Positions 1 through 6,795 of a stretch of DNA of 10,109 nt are shown piece by piece. The notes below the pieces were generated by a model. That model saw only the letters and a list, made by a program, of their open reading frames with translations. It did no database searches and had not been told where the DNA came from. Within the stretch, counting starts at the first letter, position 1; each line of letters opens with the position of its first letter. The stretch is from assembly GCA_011064865.1 (NCBI GenBank), contig JAAKFX010000057.1:1-10109 (forward strand), given 5' to 3'. The stretch is from Candidatus Anoxychlamydiales bacterium. GTDB lineage: Bacteria > Chlamydiota > Chlamydiia > Chlamydiales > SM23-39. A program made the translations under genes and the position numbers.

Positions 1-938
1 TTTTGATCTCTATCTAAATTATATAATATCAAAAAACAGTCATAGTTTTTGTTAAAAGCAGATTTTGTCCAATTAGCTGAGCCTAAAAGCAGTGTTTTTT
101 GATCTATTGAAATATATTTGTGATGACAGAGTTTTATCTCTCTATTAAATAATATAGTAATTTTCTCTCTCTCTAGTCTTTCAATAGATTTTCTGCTAGC
201 TCCGTTTTTTGATTGAAAATCAATAGCTACTTGAACATTTACTCCTCTATTTTTAGCAGCAATTAAAGCATTTACTAAATATGGATGGGTGAGAGTAAAC
301 ATCGCAACTTCAATGGAAGTTGCAGCTGAATTTATCAGTTCTATGATTTTGTTTATCGCTTTGTTTTGAAAATCTGGAAGTAGCCAAATATCTATTTTTT
401 GACCAGCTATAATAGCAGAAATATTACCAGGAAAATAAGGTGTTTTTTGACATAAAAATTTAGCAACTTCAGGACTATAAAAACCGATGATTAAATTATC
501 ATGCATCAAAAAAGATGATGTTGTGAAGTTAGCAGATCCTAAAAAAACTAGTTTTTTATCGATAACTAAAATCTTTTGGTGCATTAGCCCTTTTGTTTTA
601 ACTAAAGTGTGTTGATGTGGTTTTACTTCTAACGTGTGTCTTGATCTTTTATCATAAAAGATATGCATATCTAAATTTTTTTTAGACTTTTTATTCAAAA
701 TATCAATTATTTTAGAATCTGTAAGACCAAACATCACCAAATGGATATGGCTTTTTGCTTGTTTCAAAGCTTTGAAACAAGTCATCTTCAAATCTTGTCT
801 CATTTGATTGGAATATAATAAAGGCCTTTGACCTGGCTTTGGAAGATTTGGAGAAATTGAAGCGACTATAATATTAATATAATATGTGGATATTATTAAA
901 ATTGAGATGGTAAATATATATTTTGCTTTTATTCGCAT
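1..938 (-). CDS. Phospholipase D-like protein with two HKD motifs, exported, 3' end outside window
   Basis: The minus-strand frame starts with ATG at 938 and stays open for 312 codons to the window edge, so the C-terminus is missing. Two complete phospholipase D motifs are visible. The first is H120-Q-K122 with D127, followed by GSAN at 134-137; the second is H272-H-K274 with D279, followed by GSAN at 286-289. This is the paired active site of PLD-family phosphodiesterases, which act on phospholipids or nucleic acids; the substrate cannot be told. Residues 1-27 form a basic start plus a hydrophobic stretch, consistent with a signal peptide or membrane anchor. An in-frame TAA lies directly before the ATG, so the frame cannot start earlier, but no good Shine-Dalgarno site is seen; translation may be coupled to rpmB, which ends 23 bases upstream. 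By position it corresponds to C. trachomatis CT084 (from memory). Family confidence is high; exact function is open. Confidence 0.88.
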   Translation of the reverse strand, partial: MRIKAKYIFTISILIISTYYINIIVASISPNLPKPGQRPLLYSNQMRQDLKMTCFKALKQAKSHIHLVMFGLTDSKIIDILNKKSKKNLDMHIFYDKRSRHTLEVKPHQHTLVKTKGLMHQKILVIDKKLVFLGSANFTTSSFLMHDNLIIGFYSPEVAKFLCQKTPYFPGNISAIIAGQKIDIWLLPDFQNKAINKIIELINSAATSIEVAMFTLTHPYLVNALIAAKNRGVNVQVAIDFQSKNGASRKSIERLEREKITILFNREIKLCHHKYISIDQKTLLLGSANWTKSAFNKNYDCFLILYNLDRDQ

Positions 939-961
939 TTAACAGTTTTTGAAAAAAAATA

Positions 962-1237
962 TTATATTTTTTTTCCATCTTTTCGCATATTTTTAATAAC
1001 TTTAGCAAGTCCGATTTTATCGATGATTTTCATGGCAGCTGGTGTTAGCTTTAAAGTGACAAATCTATTTTCTTCTGAAAACCAAAATCTTTTTTTGAAA
1101 AGATTAGGTAAAAATCTTCTTTTAGTTTTTCCTGTGATATTAAGTCCAATTCCCTTTTTCTTTTTAGCTATACCTCTAGTTGCATATGTTCTGCCCTTAC
1201 GCGGTTTTTTGCCTGTAACTTGACATACTTTTGACAT
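962..1237 (-). CDS. rpmB: Large ribosomal subunit protein bL28
   Basis: This 91-residue, strongly basic protein is recognisable as bL28 of the 50S subunit. It begins MSKVCQVTGKKP, the typical L28 opening, and continues with the conserved GIGLNITGKTKRRFLPNL stretch near residues 29-46. It is longer than the E. coli protein (78 residues), as chlamydial L28 proteins are (about 90 from memory). The ATG at 1237 is preceded by AAGGAG (1247-1252) with a 9-base spacer, so the start is secure. It is the first gene of a leftward pair with the phospholipase D-like gene 23 bases downstream, and a promoter core lies just upstream. The neighbour on the right is divergent. Confidence 0.97.
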   Translation of the reverse strand: MSKVCQVTGKKPRKGRTYATRGIAKKKKGIGLNITGKTKRRFLPNLFKKRFWFSEENRFVTLKLTPAAMKIIDKIGLAKVIKNMRKDGKKI

Positions 1238-1267
1238 TGTTCATATCTCCTTCAATTTTAAGACAAA

Positions 1268-1296
1268 ATAATACCATCAAAAAGCATAAGACGCAA
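1268..1296 (-). promoter_or_regulatory. Promoter core for rpmB
   Basis: Read on the minus strand there is a -35-like TTGCGT (1291-1296), a 17-base spacer, and a -10 TATTAT (1268-1273), which matches TATAAT at 5 of 6 positions. A start about 7 bases downstream would give a leader of roughly 23 bases containing the AAGGAG site of rpmB. The -35 is weak (3 of 6), but the spacing is ideal and the position fits. This is a sequence-based prediction for a main sigma factor (sigma66-type) promoter. Confidence 0.5.
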
Positions 1297-1354
1297 GATA
1301 AACTGATATTGAAAATAAAAATTTTGAAATTTTTGAATAAAAGCTAATATTTTT

Positions 1355-1408
1355 TTTTATTAAAATTTTTTCTTTGATCTAGCTATTAATATAAAATTTT
1401 TAATAAAA
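1355..1408. repeat. AT-only inverted repeat in the divergent rpmB/PfpI gap
   Basis: Two 16-base arms, 1355-1370 and 1393-1408, are reverse complements at 15 of 16 positions (mismatch at 1366/1397), with a 22-base loop. Both arms consist only of A and T. It lies in the 213-base gap between the divergent starts of rpmB and the PfpI-family gene, nearer the latter. It might be a regulatory dyad, part of the PfpI-gene promoter region, or a chance product of strong AT bias. No convincing plus-strand promoter was found in this gap; a TTGATC at 1374-1379 sits inside the loop, but its best -10 partner (TTTAAT, 1399-1404) has a long 19-base spacer. Confidence 0.4.
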
Positions 1409-1450
1409 GTTTTTTTTGTTAAATTGTAGAAAGACAAAAAAGAGGGAAAA

Positions 1451-1963
1451 ATGGCTAAAATTGCAGTTTTGTTAGAAGATCTGTTTGAAGACTCAGAATT
1501 TTTAAAACCTTTTGAGGCTTTTAAAGAAAAGGGACATGATGTAGTAGTTATTGGAACCAAAATAAAAACTGTAACAGGAATGAAAAAATATACAAAAGTT
1601 GAAATTGAAAAAGAGATAAAAGATGTTAAAGAAAAAGATTTTGATGCTCTTTTCATTCCAGGAGGCTATTCTCCCGACAAACTGCGCATATATGATGAAG
1701 TATTAGCTTTTGTGAAAGATTTTATGAAAGAAGAAAAACCTGTTTTTGCAATCTGTCATGGCTCACAAATATTAATCTCTGCAGATGTTTTAAAAAATAG
1801 AAAAGTTACCGGCTGGAAATCTATTAAACAAGATTTGATAAATGCCAAAGCTACATTTATTGATGATAAAGTAGTTGTCGATAAAAATCTTATATCTAGT
1901 AGAATGCCAGATGATCTTCCTTATTTTATCGAAGAGTGTTTAAAAAAATTAAATGAATTATGA
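1451..1963 (+). CDS. DJ-1/PfpI-family protein (class I glutamine amidotransferase-like fold)
   Basis: This 170-residue single-domain protein has the usual length for PfpI/YhbO-type members of the DJ-1 superfamily. It has the opening beta strand and FED motif with E13 (the conserved acidic residue near the nucleophile), GGYSPDKLR at 71-79, and the nucleophile elbow AICHG with C102 and H103. The acidic residue that completes the triad from the neighbouring subunit in archaeal PfpI (a glutamate there) aligns with D76. Members have been described as proteases, chaperones, glyoxalases or deglycases acting on stress-damaged proteins; which applies cannot be told. No signal peptide is seen, so it is probably cytoplasmic. 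The ATG is preceded by GAGG (1442-1445), 5 bases away. It is the only plus-strand gene here: divergent from rpmB and convergent with the TPR gene, with 45 bases between their stops and no clear terminator. Confidence 0.92.
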   Translation: MAKIAVLLEDLFEDSEFLKPFEAFKEKGHDVVVIGTKIKTVTGMKKYTKVEIEKEIKDVKEKDFDALFIPGGYSPDKLRIYDEVLAFVKDFMKEEKPVFAICHGSQILISADVLKNRKVTGWKSIKQDLINAKATFIDDKVVVDKNLISSRMPDDLPYFIEECLKKLNEL

Positions 1964-2008
1964 TTTTTATCCTATAGAGGAGCTGAAAATTGAAATTAAA
2001 ATCTTTAA

Positions 2009-3571
2009 CTATATATTAGGATCTATACTAGCTCTTTTCAAAGCTTCTTTAAAACCTTTTAAAGCTTTAGGATAATGATTCTCTTTTTCTAAAAGATTTT
2101 CTGCATTTTTTAAAAACTTCCAAGCATTTATATAATCAAATCTTTCAAATGAAATCGCTGCAATATAGTAGTTTACAATAGGATCTTCACTATCTATTTT
2201 ATAATATTTATTTAAATAGATTAGAGCCTCTTTCTCTCTACCGAGTTGCAGATATGTGTTAATCAGCTGAAATAAAGCTCCTCTAAATGCTGGGTATTTT
2301 TCAACAATTTTAAAAAGAGTTTTTTGTTTTTCTATAATAGATTCTCTAGTTTCATTTACAGGTAAAAATACTGCTTTCATCGATTCTATATCAGTTTTAT
2401 TATTTAAAAAATCTTCTATTATGTTTTCTTTTGTTGTTAGATATTCAGATTTGTAATCTTTTAGTTCATTTAAAAGTTTTGTTCCCTCTTCAACCTTGTC
2501 CATAAATAAAAGATTCAAACCAAGCAAAAATTTTGTATTAGGATCATCGGGCATATAGACAAGCGTTTTTTTATATAATTCTACTGCTTCTTCATATTTT
2601 TCAGCGCTCCAATATAAAGAGGCTTGGTTGAAAAATGCCATGCCAGGCACCTCTTTGATACTTCTTTGTTGCAGTTTTTTCGTCTCTATTCCCAAATAAA
2701 CCTCAGATGGATAATCCACGCCTCTCGCTGTTGTTTCAATATTTGTAATTTTGCCATCATTATCTTTGTATCTAACATAAATGTGTCCAGGTGGTGTGAT
2801 AATCTCTAAATCAAGCCCTAATCTTTGTCCTAAGGTCAAATATAAAATAGACACTCCTAAACAAACTCCTCTTCTCGAATCCATAACAGATGATAAAAAG
2901 GTATAGGTATCAATTTGCTTTGCATGAATAGAATGCGGTGGGAATCTAAATCTTTTTTCATAAAAGATAAAATCATTTATCGCGTGAACTTTATCCATAT
3001 CTGTTGGATTATTATTTAGTTTTGCTAAAATTTGAAGTGCCATCAGATCTAAAATAGCTTCATAATATCTTATTTTATAAACTGAATCTTCAGCCTCTCC
3101 CATCTCTTCTAAAAATAGAGCTCTAGCTAAATCCATTTCTTCTTCTTTTAATTTTAGAATTTCATCTCTTTTCCATATTTTATGTCCTTTGAGGCTTCTG
3201 TTTTTTAGGTTTTTTCCGATACTTTCTAAAAAATCTAATTTTTCATTATCTAAATCATCCGGAATAATTGTGTTTTGATTGTTTACTAGACTTATCATCA
3301 TAGTGATATCTAAAGTCGGTAGAAATAAAGGATCTTTTACATCTTCTTGCTTTAAAAGATTCCAAGCCCTTTTTAAAGCTAGCTTTCCTTCCTCTGTGTC
3401 TGGATATAATTTATAAAATGCAAAATGTTGCACTACAGATTTAGGATCTAAATTCTTATATATTGTTTTTATTTTAGATTTTTGAAAATTCTCCAAACCT
3501 GGTAGATTTTTGAGCGCACAAAAACTGTTCGAAGTTATTAATACTAAAAGTATAAAAAAAACCCTTTTCAT
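2009..3571 (-). CDS. Exported transglutaminase-like protein with C-terminal TPR-like repeats
   Basis: The protein is 520 residues when started at the ATG at 3571. Its first residues, MKRVFFILLVLITSNSFCA, form a clear Sec signal peptide. The cysteine is not in a good lipobox, so an exported rather than lipidated protein is more likely. The centre resembles the SirB1-type transglutaminase-like core: RRGVCLG with C237, PPGHIYVRY with H263, and NIETT with E279, a plausible Cys-His-acidic triad. From about residue 310, helical TPR-like repeats follow (ASLYWSAEKYEEAVELYKK, and again near residues 430-470). This family type may act as an amidase, protease or protein-binding module; the substrate is unknown. 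The frame could be extended to a TTG at 3631, but that would run through the predicted promoter and lose the signal peptide. The gene lies between malQ and the convergent PfpI gene, where C. trachomatis, from memory, has none. Confidence 0.8.
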   Translation of the reverse strand: MKRVFFILLVLITSNSFCALKNLPGLENFQKSKIKTIYKNLDPKSVVQHFAFYKLYPDTEEGKLALKRAWNLLKQEDVKDPLFLPTLDITMMISLVNNQNTIIPDDLDNEKLDFLESIGKNLKNRSLKGHKIWKRDEILKLKEEEMDLARALFLEEMGEAEDSVYKIRYYEAILDLMALQILAKLNNNPTDMDKVHAINDFIFYEKRFRFPPHSIHAKQIDTYTFLSSVMDSRRGVCLGVSILYLTLGQRLGLDLEIITPPGHIYVRYKDNDGKITNIETTARGVDYPSEVYLGIETKKLQQRSIKEVPGMAFFNQASLYWSAEKYEEAVELYKKTLVYMPDDPNTKFLLGLNLLFMDKVEEGTKLLNELKDYKSEYLTTKENIIEDFLNNKTDIESMKAVFLPVNETRESIIEKQKTLFKIVEKYPAFRGALFQLINTYLQLGREKEALIYLNKYYKIDSEDPIVNYYIAAISFERFDYINAWKFLKNAENLLEKENHYPKALKGFKEALKRASIDPNI

Positions 3572-3580
3572 ATTTATCAA

Positions 3581-3586
3581 TCCTTT
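3581..3586 (-). promoter_or_regulatory. Shine-Dalgarno site fixing the start of the TPR/transglutaminase gene
   Basis: AAAGGA on the minus strand ends 9 bases before the ATG at 3571. It supports that start over the longer TTG-initiated frame and places the signal peptide at the N-terminus. Confidence 0.6.
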
Positions 3587-3592
3587 ATTTTG

Positions 3593-3621
3593 ATAATAAA
3601 TTGAAAATGGTTTCGAGTAAA
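3593..3621 (-). promoter_or_regulatory. Promoter core for the TPR/transglutaminase gene
   Basis: On the minus strand there is TTTACT (3616-3621, 4 of 6 matches to TTGACA), a 17-base spacer, and TATTAT (3593-3598, 5 of 6 matches to TATAAT). The predicted transcript would start about 7 bases later and carry a leader of around 20 bases with the AAAGGA site. It implies that this gene is transcribed separately from malQ, which ends about 50 bases upstream of the -35. Prediction only. Confidence 0.5.
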
Positions 3622-3669
3622 GAGTTAACAAAAAAGAATGTAAATTAATTAGCTGCTTTTTGCAGATAT

Positions 3670-5247
3670 CTAAGCTAAAATATCTTTTAGATCTTGAGTT
3701 AGCTTTTTGTGCTCCATAATATCTTCAAAAGCAGGTCTAAATCTATATGTCCAATTAGTAGGTCTCATAGTACCTGGAACATTGATTCTTTCATCATCGA
3801 TATCTGGCCAGACAAGATCTGGATAGAGGGCTAAATATTCACCGAGAAGGTTTATATGAAAAAGAGATGAGGTATGATGAGCATCTGTTAGAAGCTCTTT
3901 TCTTTGTTTATAGGTTAGATGAGATGTATAGTGCCAATTTTTCATTTTAGCAAATTTTGAAGCGCCTTTAGCAAAACCTTCCCACCATTGCTCAAATGTA
4001 TCAGAGTCATGAGTAGAGAGAGAGGTTATACTCAAAGGTTCATAGTTGTTAAATTTAATAAAACCAAAGATATTGGTTTCCCAAGGAATAACTTTAGTAC
4101 CACAAATACCGAGCTCTCTTAAGGTCTTATATACAATTTTAGGAATTAATCCTAGATCTTCAGCAATGGGAAGTAGGGGAGATGAGTTTAACATCATGAG
4201 AAGTCTATTTCTTCCATTTTTTTGCCAGAGCACTGGATCTTTTGGAAAGAATCTACCCTCTGTTGCATCTTCATCTTGAAACATAGACCAGATTCTGAAA
4301 AAACCAACAACGTGATCTATTCTATACATATGATATAAATGCTCTATATTTTTTAGTCTTCTTTTCCACCAGTGATAATTTGTAGCTTTTAAATTAGCCC
4401 AATTAAACAGAGGAAATCCCCACCTTTGTCCATAAGCGCTATAAGAATCTGGAGGAGCACCAGCTACATGTTTAAAATCAAAAAGAGATCTATTAAACCA
4501 TACATCAGAGCTGTTTTTACTAACCATGATTGGAACGTCGCCTTGAATCAATATGTTTTTTGTATTAGCATGTCTTTTTACCTCAGAAAGTTGCTTGAAA
4601 CAAAAATATTGAACAGCGAAATGAAAATGCATATCAGCATGGTATTTCTCAATATATGGAGCTAGATTTTTTTCATGGATATTTTGTAGATCTTTAGGCC
4701 ACAGATCCCAAGTTTTGAAATTTTGGTGTTCTTGAATCGTACGAAAAAGAGCAAACTCTTCTAACCATGAGTTTTCTTTTAAAAATTTTTCAAAATCTTT
4801 ATCTTTTTTTAGATCATCAAAAATACAATCATAGTATTTTCTTAAAAATTTCATTTTCATTCGTTTTAGCTGAAGATAGTGAACTCTTTGATAGGTATTT
4901 AATACTTTAAAATTTTCAAGCTCTTCTTTTAGATCAGGGTTTTCATCTAAACCATCTAGTTTATGAAGGGAAATATGCAGTGGATTTAAAGCGCAAGAAG
5001 AGATAGCATTATAAGGAGATGGATCTATGCCAGTTTCATTTAAAGGGAGCAGCTGAATTACATTAAATCCAACATCTTTACACCAATCAATAACTTTTAT
5101 TAAATCTAAATATTCTCCAATCCCTGAGCTGTTTCTGCACTTCAGTGCAAAAAGAGGGATAACAATGCCATGATGAGAAAAAATGCCAATTTTTCCCCAA
5201 TGCTTAGCTGTTTGAGTAGTGTTTATATAGTTTTTTATCTCATCCAT
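3670..5247 (-). CDS. malQ: 4-alpha-glucanotransferase (amylomaltase, GH77)
   Basis: MalQ moves alpha-1,4-glucan segments between maltodextrins in glycogen and maltose metabolism. The 525-residue length fits GH77 enzymes and the chlamydial form. The substrate-binding stretches are present: GIVIPLFAL near 27-35, PSPYNAISSCALNP near 77-89, and GAPPDSYSAYGQRWG at 263-277. The catalytic set is intact: nucleophile D311 in YRIDHVVGF, acid/base E363 in PIAEDLG, and D414 in STHDSDT. NVPGT at 489-493 is the usual C-terminal motif. It is the last gene of the type III secretion operon. Its ATG directly follows the TAA of the chaperone gene and is in the same frame. The nearest AAGGA (5266-5270) is 18 bases upstream, too far for a normal Shine-Dalgarno site, so translation probably depends on coupling. 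Whether MalQ acts in the bacterium, or is exported as has been proposed for chlamydial glycogen enzymes, cannot be read from the sequence. Confidence 0.96.
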   Translation of the reverse strand: MDEIKNYINTTQTAKHWGKIGIFSHHGIVIPLFALKCRNSSGIGEYLDLIKVIDWCKDVGFNVIQLLPLNETGIDPSPYNAISSCALNPLHISLHKLDGLDENPDLKEELENFKVLNTYQRVHYLQLKRMKMKFLRKYYDCIFDDLKKDKDFEKFLKENSWLEEFALFRTIQEHQNFKTWDLWPKDLQNIHEKNLAPYIEKYHADMHFHFAVQYFCFKQLSEVKRHANTKNILIQGDVPIMVSKNSSDVWFNRSLFDFKHVAGAPPDSYSAYGQRWGFPLFNWANLKATNYHWWKRRLKNIEHLYHMYRIDHVVGFFRIWSMFQDEDATEGRFFPKDPVLWQKNGRNRLLMMLNSSPLLPIAEDLGLIPKIVYKTLRELGICGTKVIPWETNIFGFIKFNNYEPLSITSLSTHDSDTFEQWWEGFAKGASKFAKMKNWHYTSHLTYKQRKELLTDAHHTSSLFHINLLGEYLALYPDLVWPDIDDERINVPGTMRPTNWTYRFRPAFEDIMEHKKLTQDLKDILA

Positions 5248-5655
5248 TTAAAAAAAAGAGCTGTTTCCTTGTTCTATTGCTTTTTTATAGCGCGAGGCTA
5301 ACTCTACAAAGGTAGATAAATAGCTTACTAAAATATCTACATTTAAAGTTTCAAACTTTAAAAAATTATGAAAAGCTAAAGAGCTATCAGGCTCAAAATA
5401 GGAAAATGTGGCGACATATGGAAAAGTATCATTTGCTTTTAAAGCATTTAAAAGTACAGCTTCTCTAAATTTTCCAGGCGCTAAAGTAAAAAGAGAACTG
5501 AAGACAATTAAGTTTTCTAATGTAGAGTCTAGCTCTAATTGAACTTGTAGACTATCTTCATATAAAATTGAGCAAGCTCCATTTTTATCTAGTTGTAAAT
5601 CAATTTCAAGTTTTTCACTCAGTGAATTTAAAAGGATTAAAAATTTATCTCTCAT
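5248..5655 (-). CDS. scc1: Class I type III secretion chaperone, Scc1/SycE (CesT) type
   Basis: This 135-residue acidic protein has the size and layout of CesT/SycE-family chaperones: an N-terminal helix (MRDKFLILLNSLSEKL), beta strands with alternating hydrophobic residues at about 27-53, a central helix (FREAVLLNALKAND), and a long C-terminal helix. Such chaperones work as cytoplasmic dimers holding the N-terminal region of a secreted protein. The immediate upstream gene is copN. In C. trachomatis the gene at this place (CT088) encodes Scc1, which pairs with Scc4 on CopN (from memory). The ATG overlaps the copN stop in TAATG and has GAGGA 6 bases before it. The last codons end in an 8-base T run leading into the TAA. 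The sequence match to Scc1 is judged mainly from fold pattern, size and position. Confidence 0.82.
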   Translation of the reverse strand: MRDKFLILLNSLSEKLEIDLQLDKNGACSILYEDSLQVQLELDSTLENLIVFSSLFTLAPGKFREAVLLNALKANDTFPYVATFSYFEPDSSLAFHNFLKFETLNVDILVSYLSTFVELASRYKKAIEQGNSSFF

Positions 5656-6791
5656 TAAGATTCCTCTTCTTCCAGCTCTTCTTCTAACTCTTCTAAGGTT
5701 TCAATAAAAGTATCTAGAATCTCTTGTCTATGTTTTATAGATTTATATAATTTCAAAGATGTTTGTCTAATTGCATCTCTCATCTGAGTATAAATAACGA
5801 TTTGCGCAGCGATTTCTTGAGAAATTTTCAAATGTTTAGAAATTAAAAATATCTTCTCAGATGTCACATATCGCTCTTTTAAAAGATTTATAAAAATTTT
5901 AGCGAGTTTTTCAAAATCTAAACCTTTTGGCAGAATTAATCCAAAATGATCGAATTGTGAGTTTATTAATTTATCTCTGGAGATAAAAAACCTAAAAACT
6001 CCTAAAATAGCTTGAAGCATTTGTGCATCTTCTATAAGTCTAATCAACTCCGGTCTTGTTATAGATGGACCTTTTGATTTTAAATCAGATCCTAATGAAT
6101 GAAGTAAAAATCTAATCACTACTTTCATGTTTTGATAGTCATACTGAGATGTAAGCTCATCGAAAAGAGTATGTGCAGTTCTAGGATTTCCCGTTATATC
6201 TCTATACATATCTCTAAGGTGAGTCGGCGAGCCCAGACCCTCTTTAGAAAATACTTGAGCTTGCAGATTGATGTTTCTACCAGCTATGATCTCTCTTTTA
6301 TAAGTGTCATTTAAAAATTGTTTTGCCCTTAGAACTTTTGCTTGAAGTGTTCCCGCAGTTGTTTGATACAAAAATTCTAGTGCATCATCTGCTAGAGTAT
6401 AATCTGGATAGAAATCTAAAACTTTTTTCAAGATATCTTCTTCAGTATCTTCTTCTTTTATTAATTCTCTTAAGATAAGAAGTGTTTTTGCTTGAAGCTC
6501 TGCATTTTTGCTGCTAAATCTAGCTGCTGCATCTTGTGCATCTTTTACAGCTTCAACTATTTCTACCTCTTCATCCGCAAAAGAAGATTTTGAAACCTCT
6601 TTTTTTAATGATCTTTTCTCTTCTAGAGTTTTGAAATTTCTTTTCATCGCTACTATATTAAATCCAGATTCTCGATATGCTTTTAAAGCAAGTTTTGACG
6701 CAACTTGTCTTTGCTGTTGCATTTTCGCTTTTTGAAGCGATTGCTGTTTTTGTGCTTTACTTAATTTTGAAGTTTGGCTAATTCTTTCCAT
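5655..6791 (-). CDS. copN: Type III secretion gatekeeper, YopN/MxiC/CopN family
   Basis: CopN-type proteins block secretion of later substrates until host contact and are then secreted themselves; C. trachomatis/C. pneumoniae CopN also binds host tubulin. This 378-residue protein is somewhat shorter than C. trachomatis CopN (about 420 from memory). Residues 1-40 are polar, with many Gln, Lys and Ser residues, as expected for a secretion signal and chaperone-binding region. From about 85 to 280 it is helical with HrpJ/YopN-like character (DALEFLYQTTAG, ITGNPRTAHTLFDEL), and about 285-355 resembles the TyeA-like C-terminal part. The last 15 residues are almost only Glu and Leu, an unusual tail. 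The ATG is 4 bases after the cdsV stop, with only a weak ribosome site, so coupling is likely. Identification rests on both family resemblance and operon position. Confidence 0.88.
   Translation of the reverse strand: MERISQTSKLSKAQKQQSLQKAKMQQQRQVASKLALKAYRESGFNIVAMKRNFKTLEEKRSLKKEVSKSSFADEEVEIVEAVKDAQDAAARFSSKNAELQAKTLLILRELIKEEDTEEDILKKVLDFYPDYTLADDALEFLYQTTAGTLQAKVLRAKQFLNDTYKREIIAGRNINLQAQVFSKEGLGSPTHLRDMYRDITGNPRTAHTLFDELTSQYDYQNMKVVIRFLLHSLGSDLKSKGPSITRPELIRLIEDAQMLQAILGVFRFFISRDKLINSQFDHFGLILPKGLDFEKLAKIFINLLKERYVTSEKIFLISKHLKISQEIAAQIVIYTQMRDAIRQTSLKLYKSIKHRQEILDTFIETLEELEEELEEEES
5662..5666 (-). promoter_or_regulatory. Shine-Dalgarno site for the chaperone gene inside the copN glutamate tail
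   Basis: GAGGA on the minus strand sits 6 bases before the chaperone ATG and within the final Glu codons of copN. The purine-rich Glu codons thus also serve as the ribosome site, fitting coupled translation across the TAATG overlap. Confidence 0.6.
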
Positions 6792-6795
6792 ACTT

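Noticed and set aside
1023..1223. Plus-strand open frame opposite rpmB
   Set aside because: It is antisense to a securely identified ribosomal protein gene; its hydrophobic product is a side effect of the Lys-rich codons on the other strand.
1360..1656. Minus-strand open frame opposite the PfpI-family gene
   Set aside because: It overlaps an intact conserved gene, has low-complexity Ser/Phe/Lys content, and resembles no known protein.
1964..2008. Bidirectional terminator between the convergent PfpI and TPR genes
   Set aside because: Only short, interrupted complementary stretches are present and no stable stem could be drawn.
3572..3631. Longer start (TTG at 3631) for the TPR/transglutaminase gene
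   Set aside because: It would translate through the promoter core and bury the signal peptide; the internal ATG has a proper ribosome site.
3632..3669. Terminator after malQ (CTGC-AAAAA-GCAG stem near 3656-3668 with a later T run)
   Set aside because: The stem has only 4 pairs and the T run begins over 10 bases later, so it is too weak to call.
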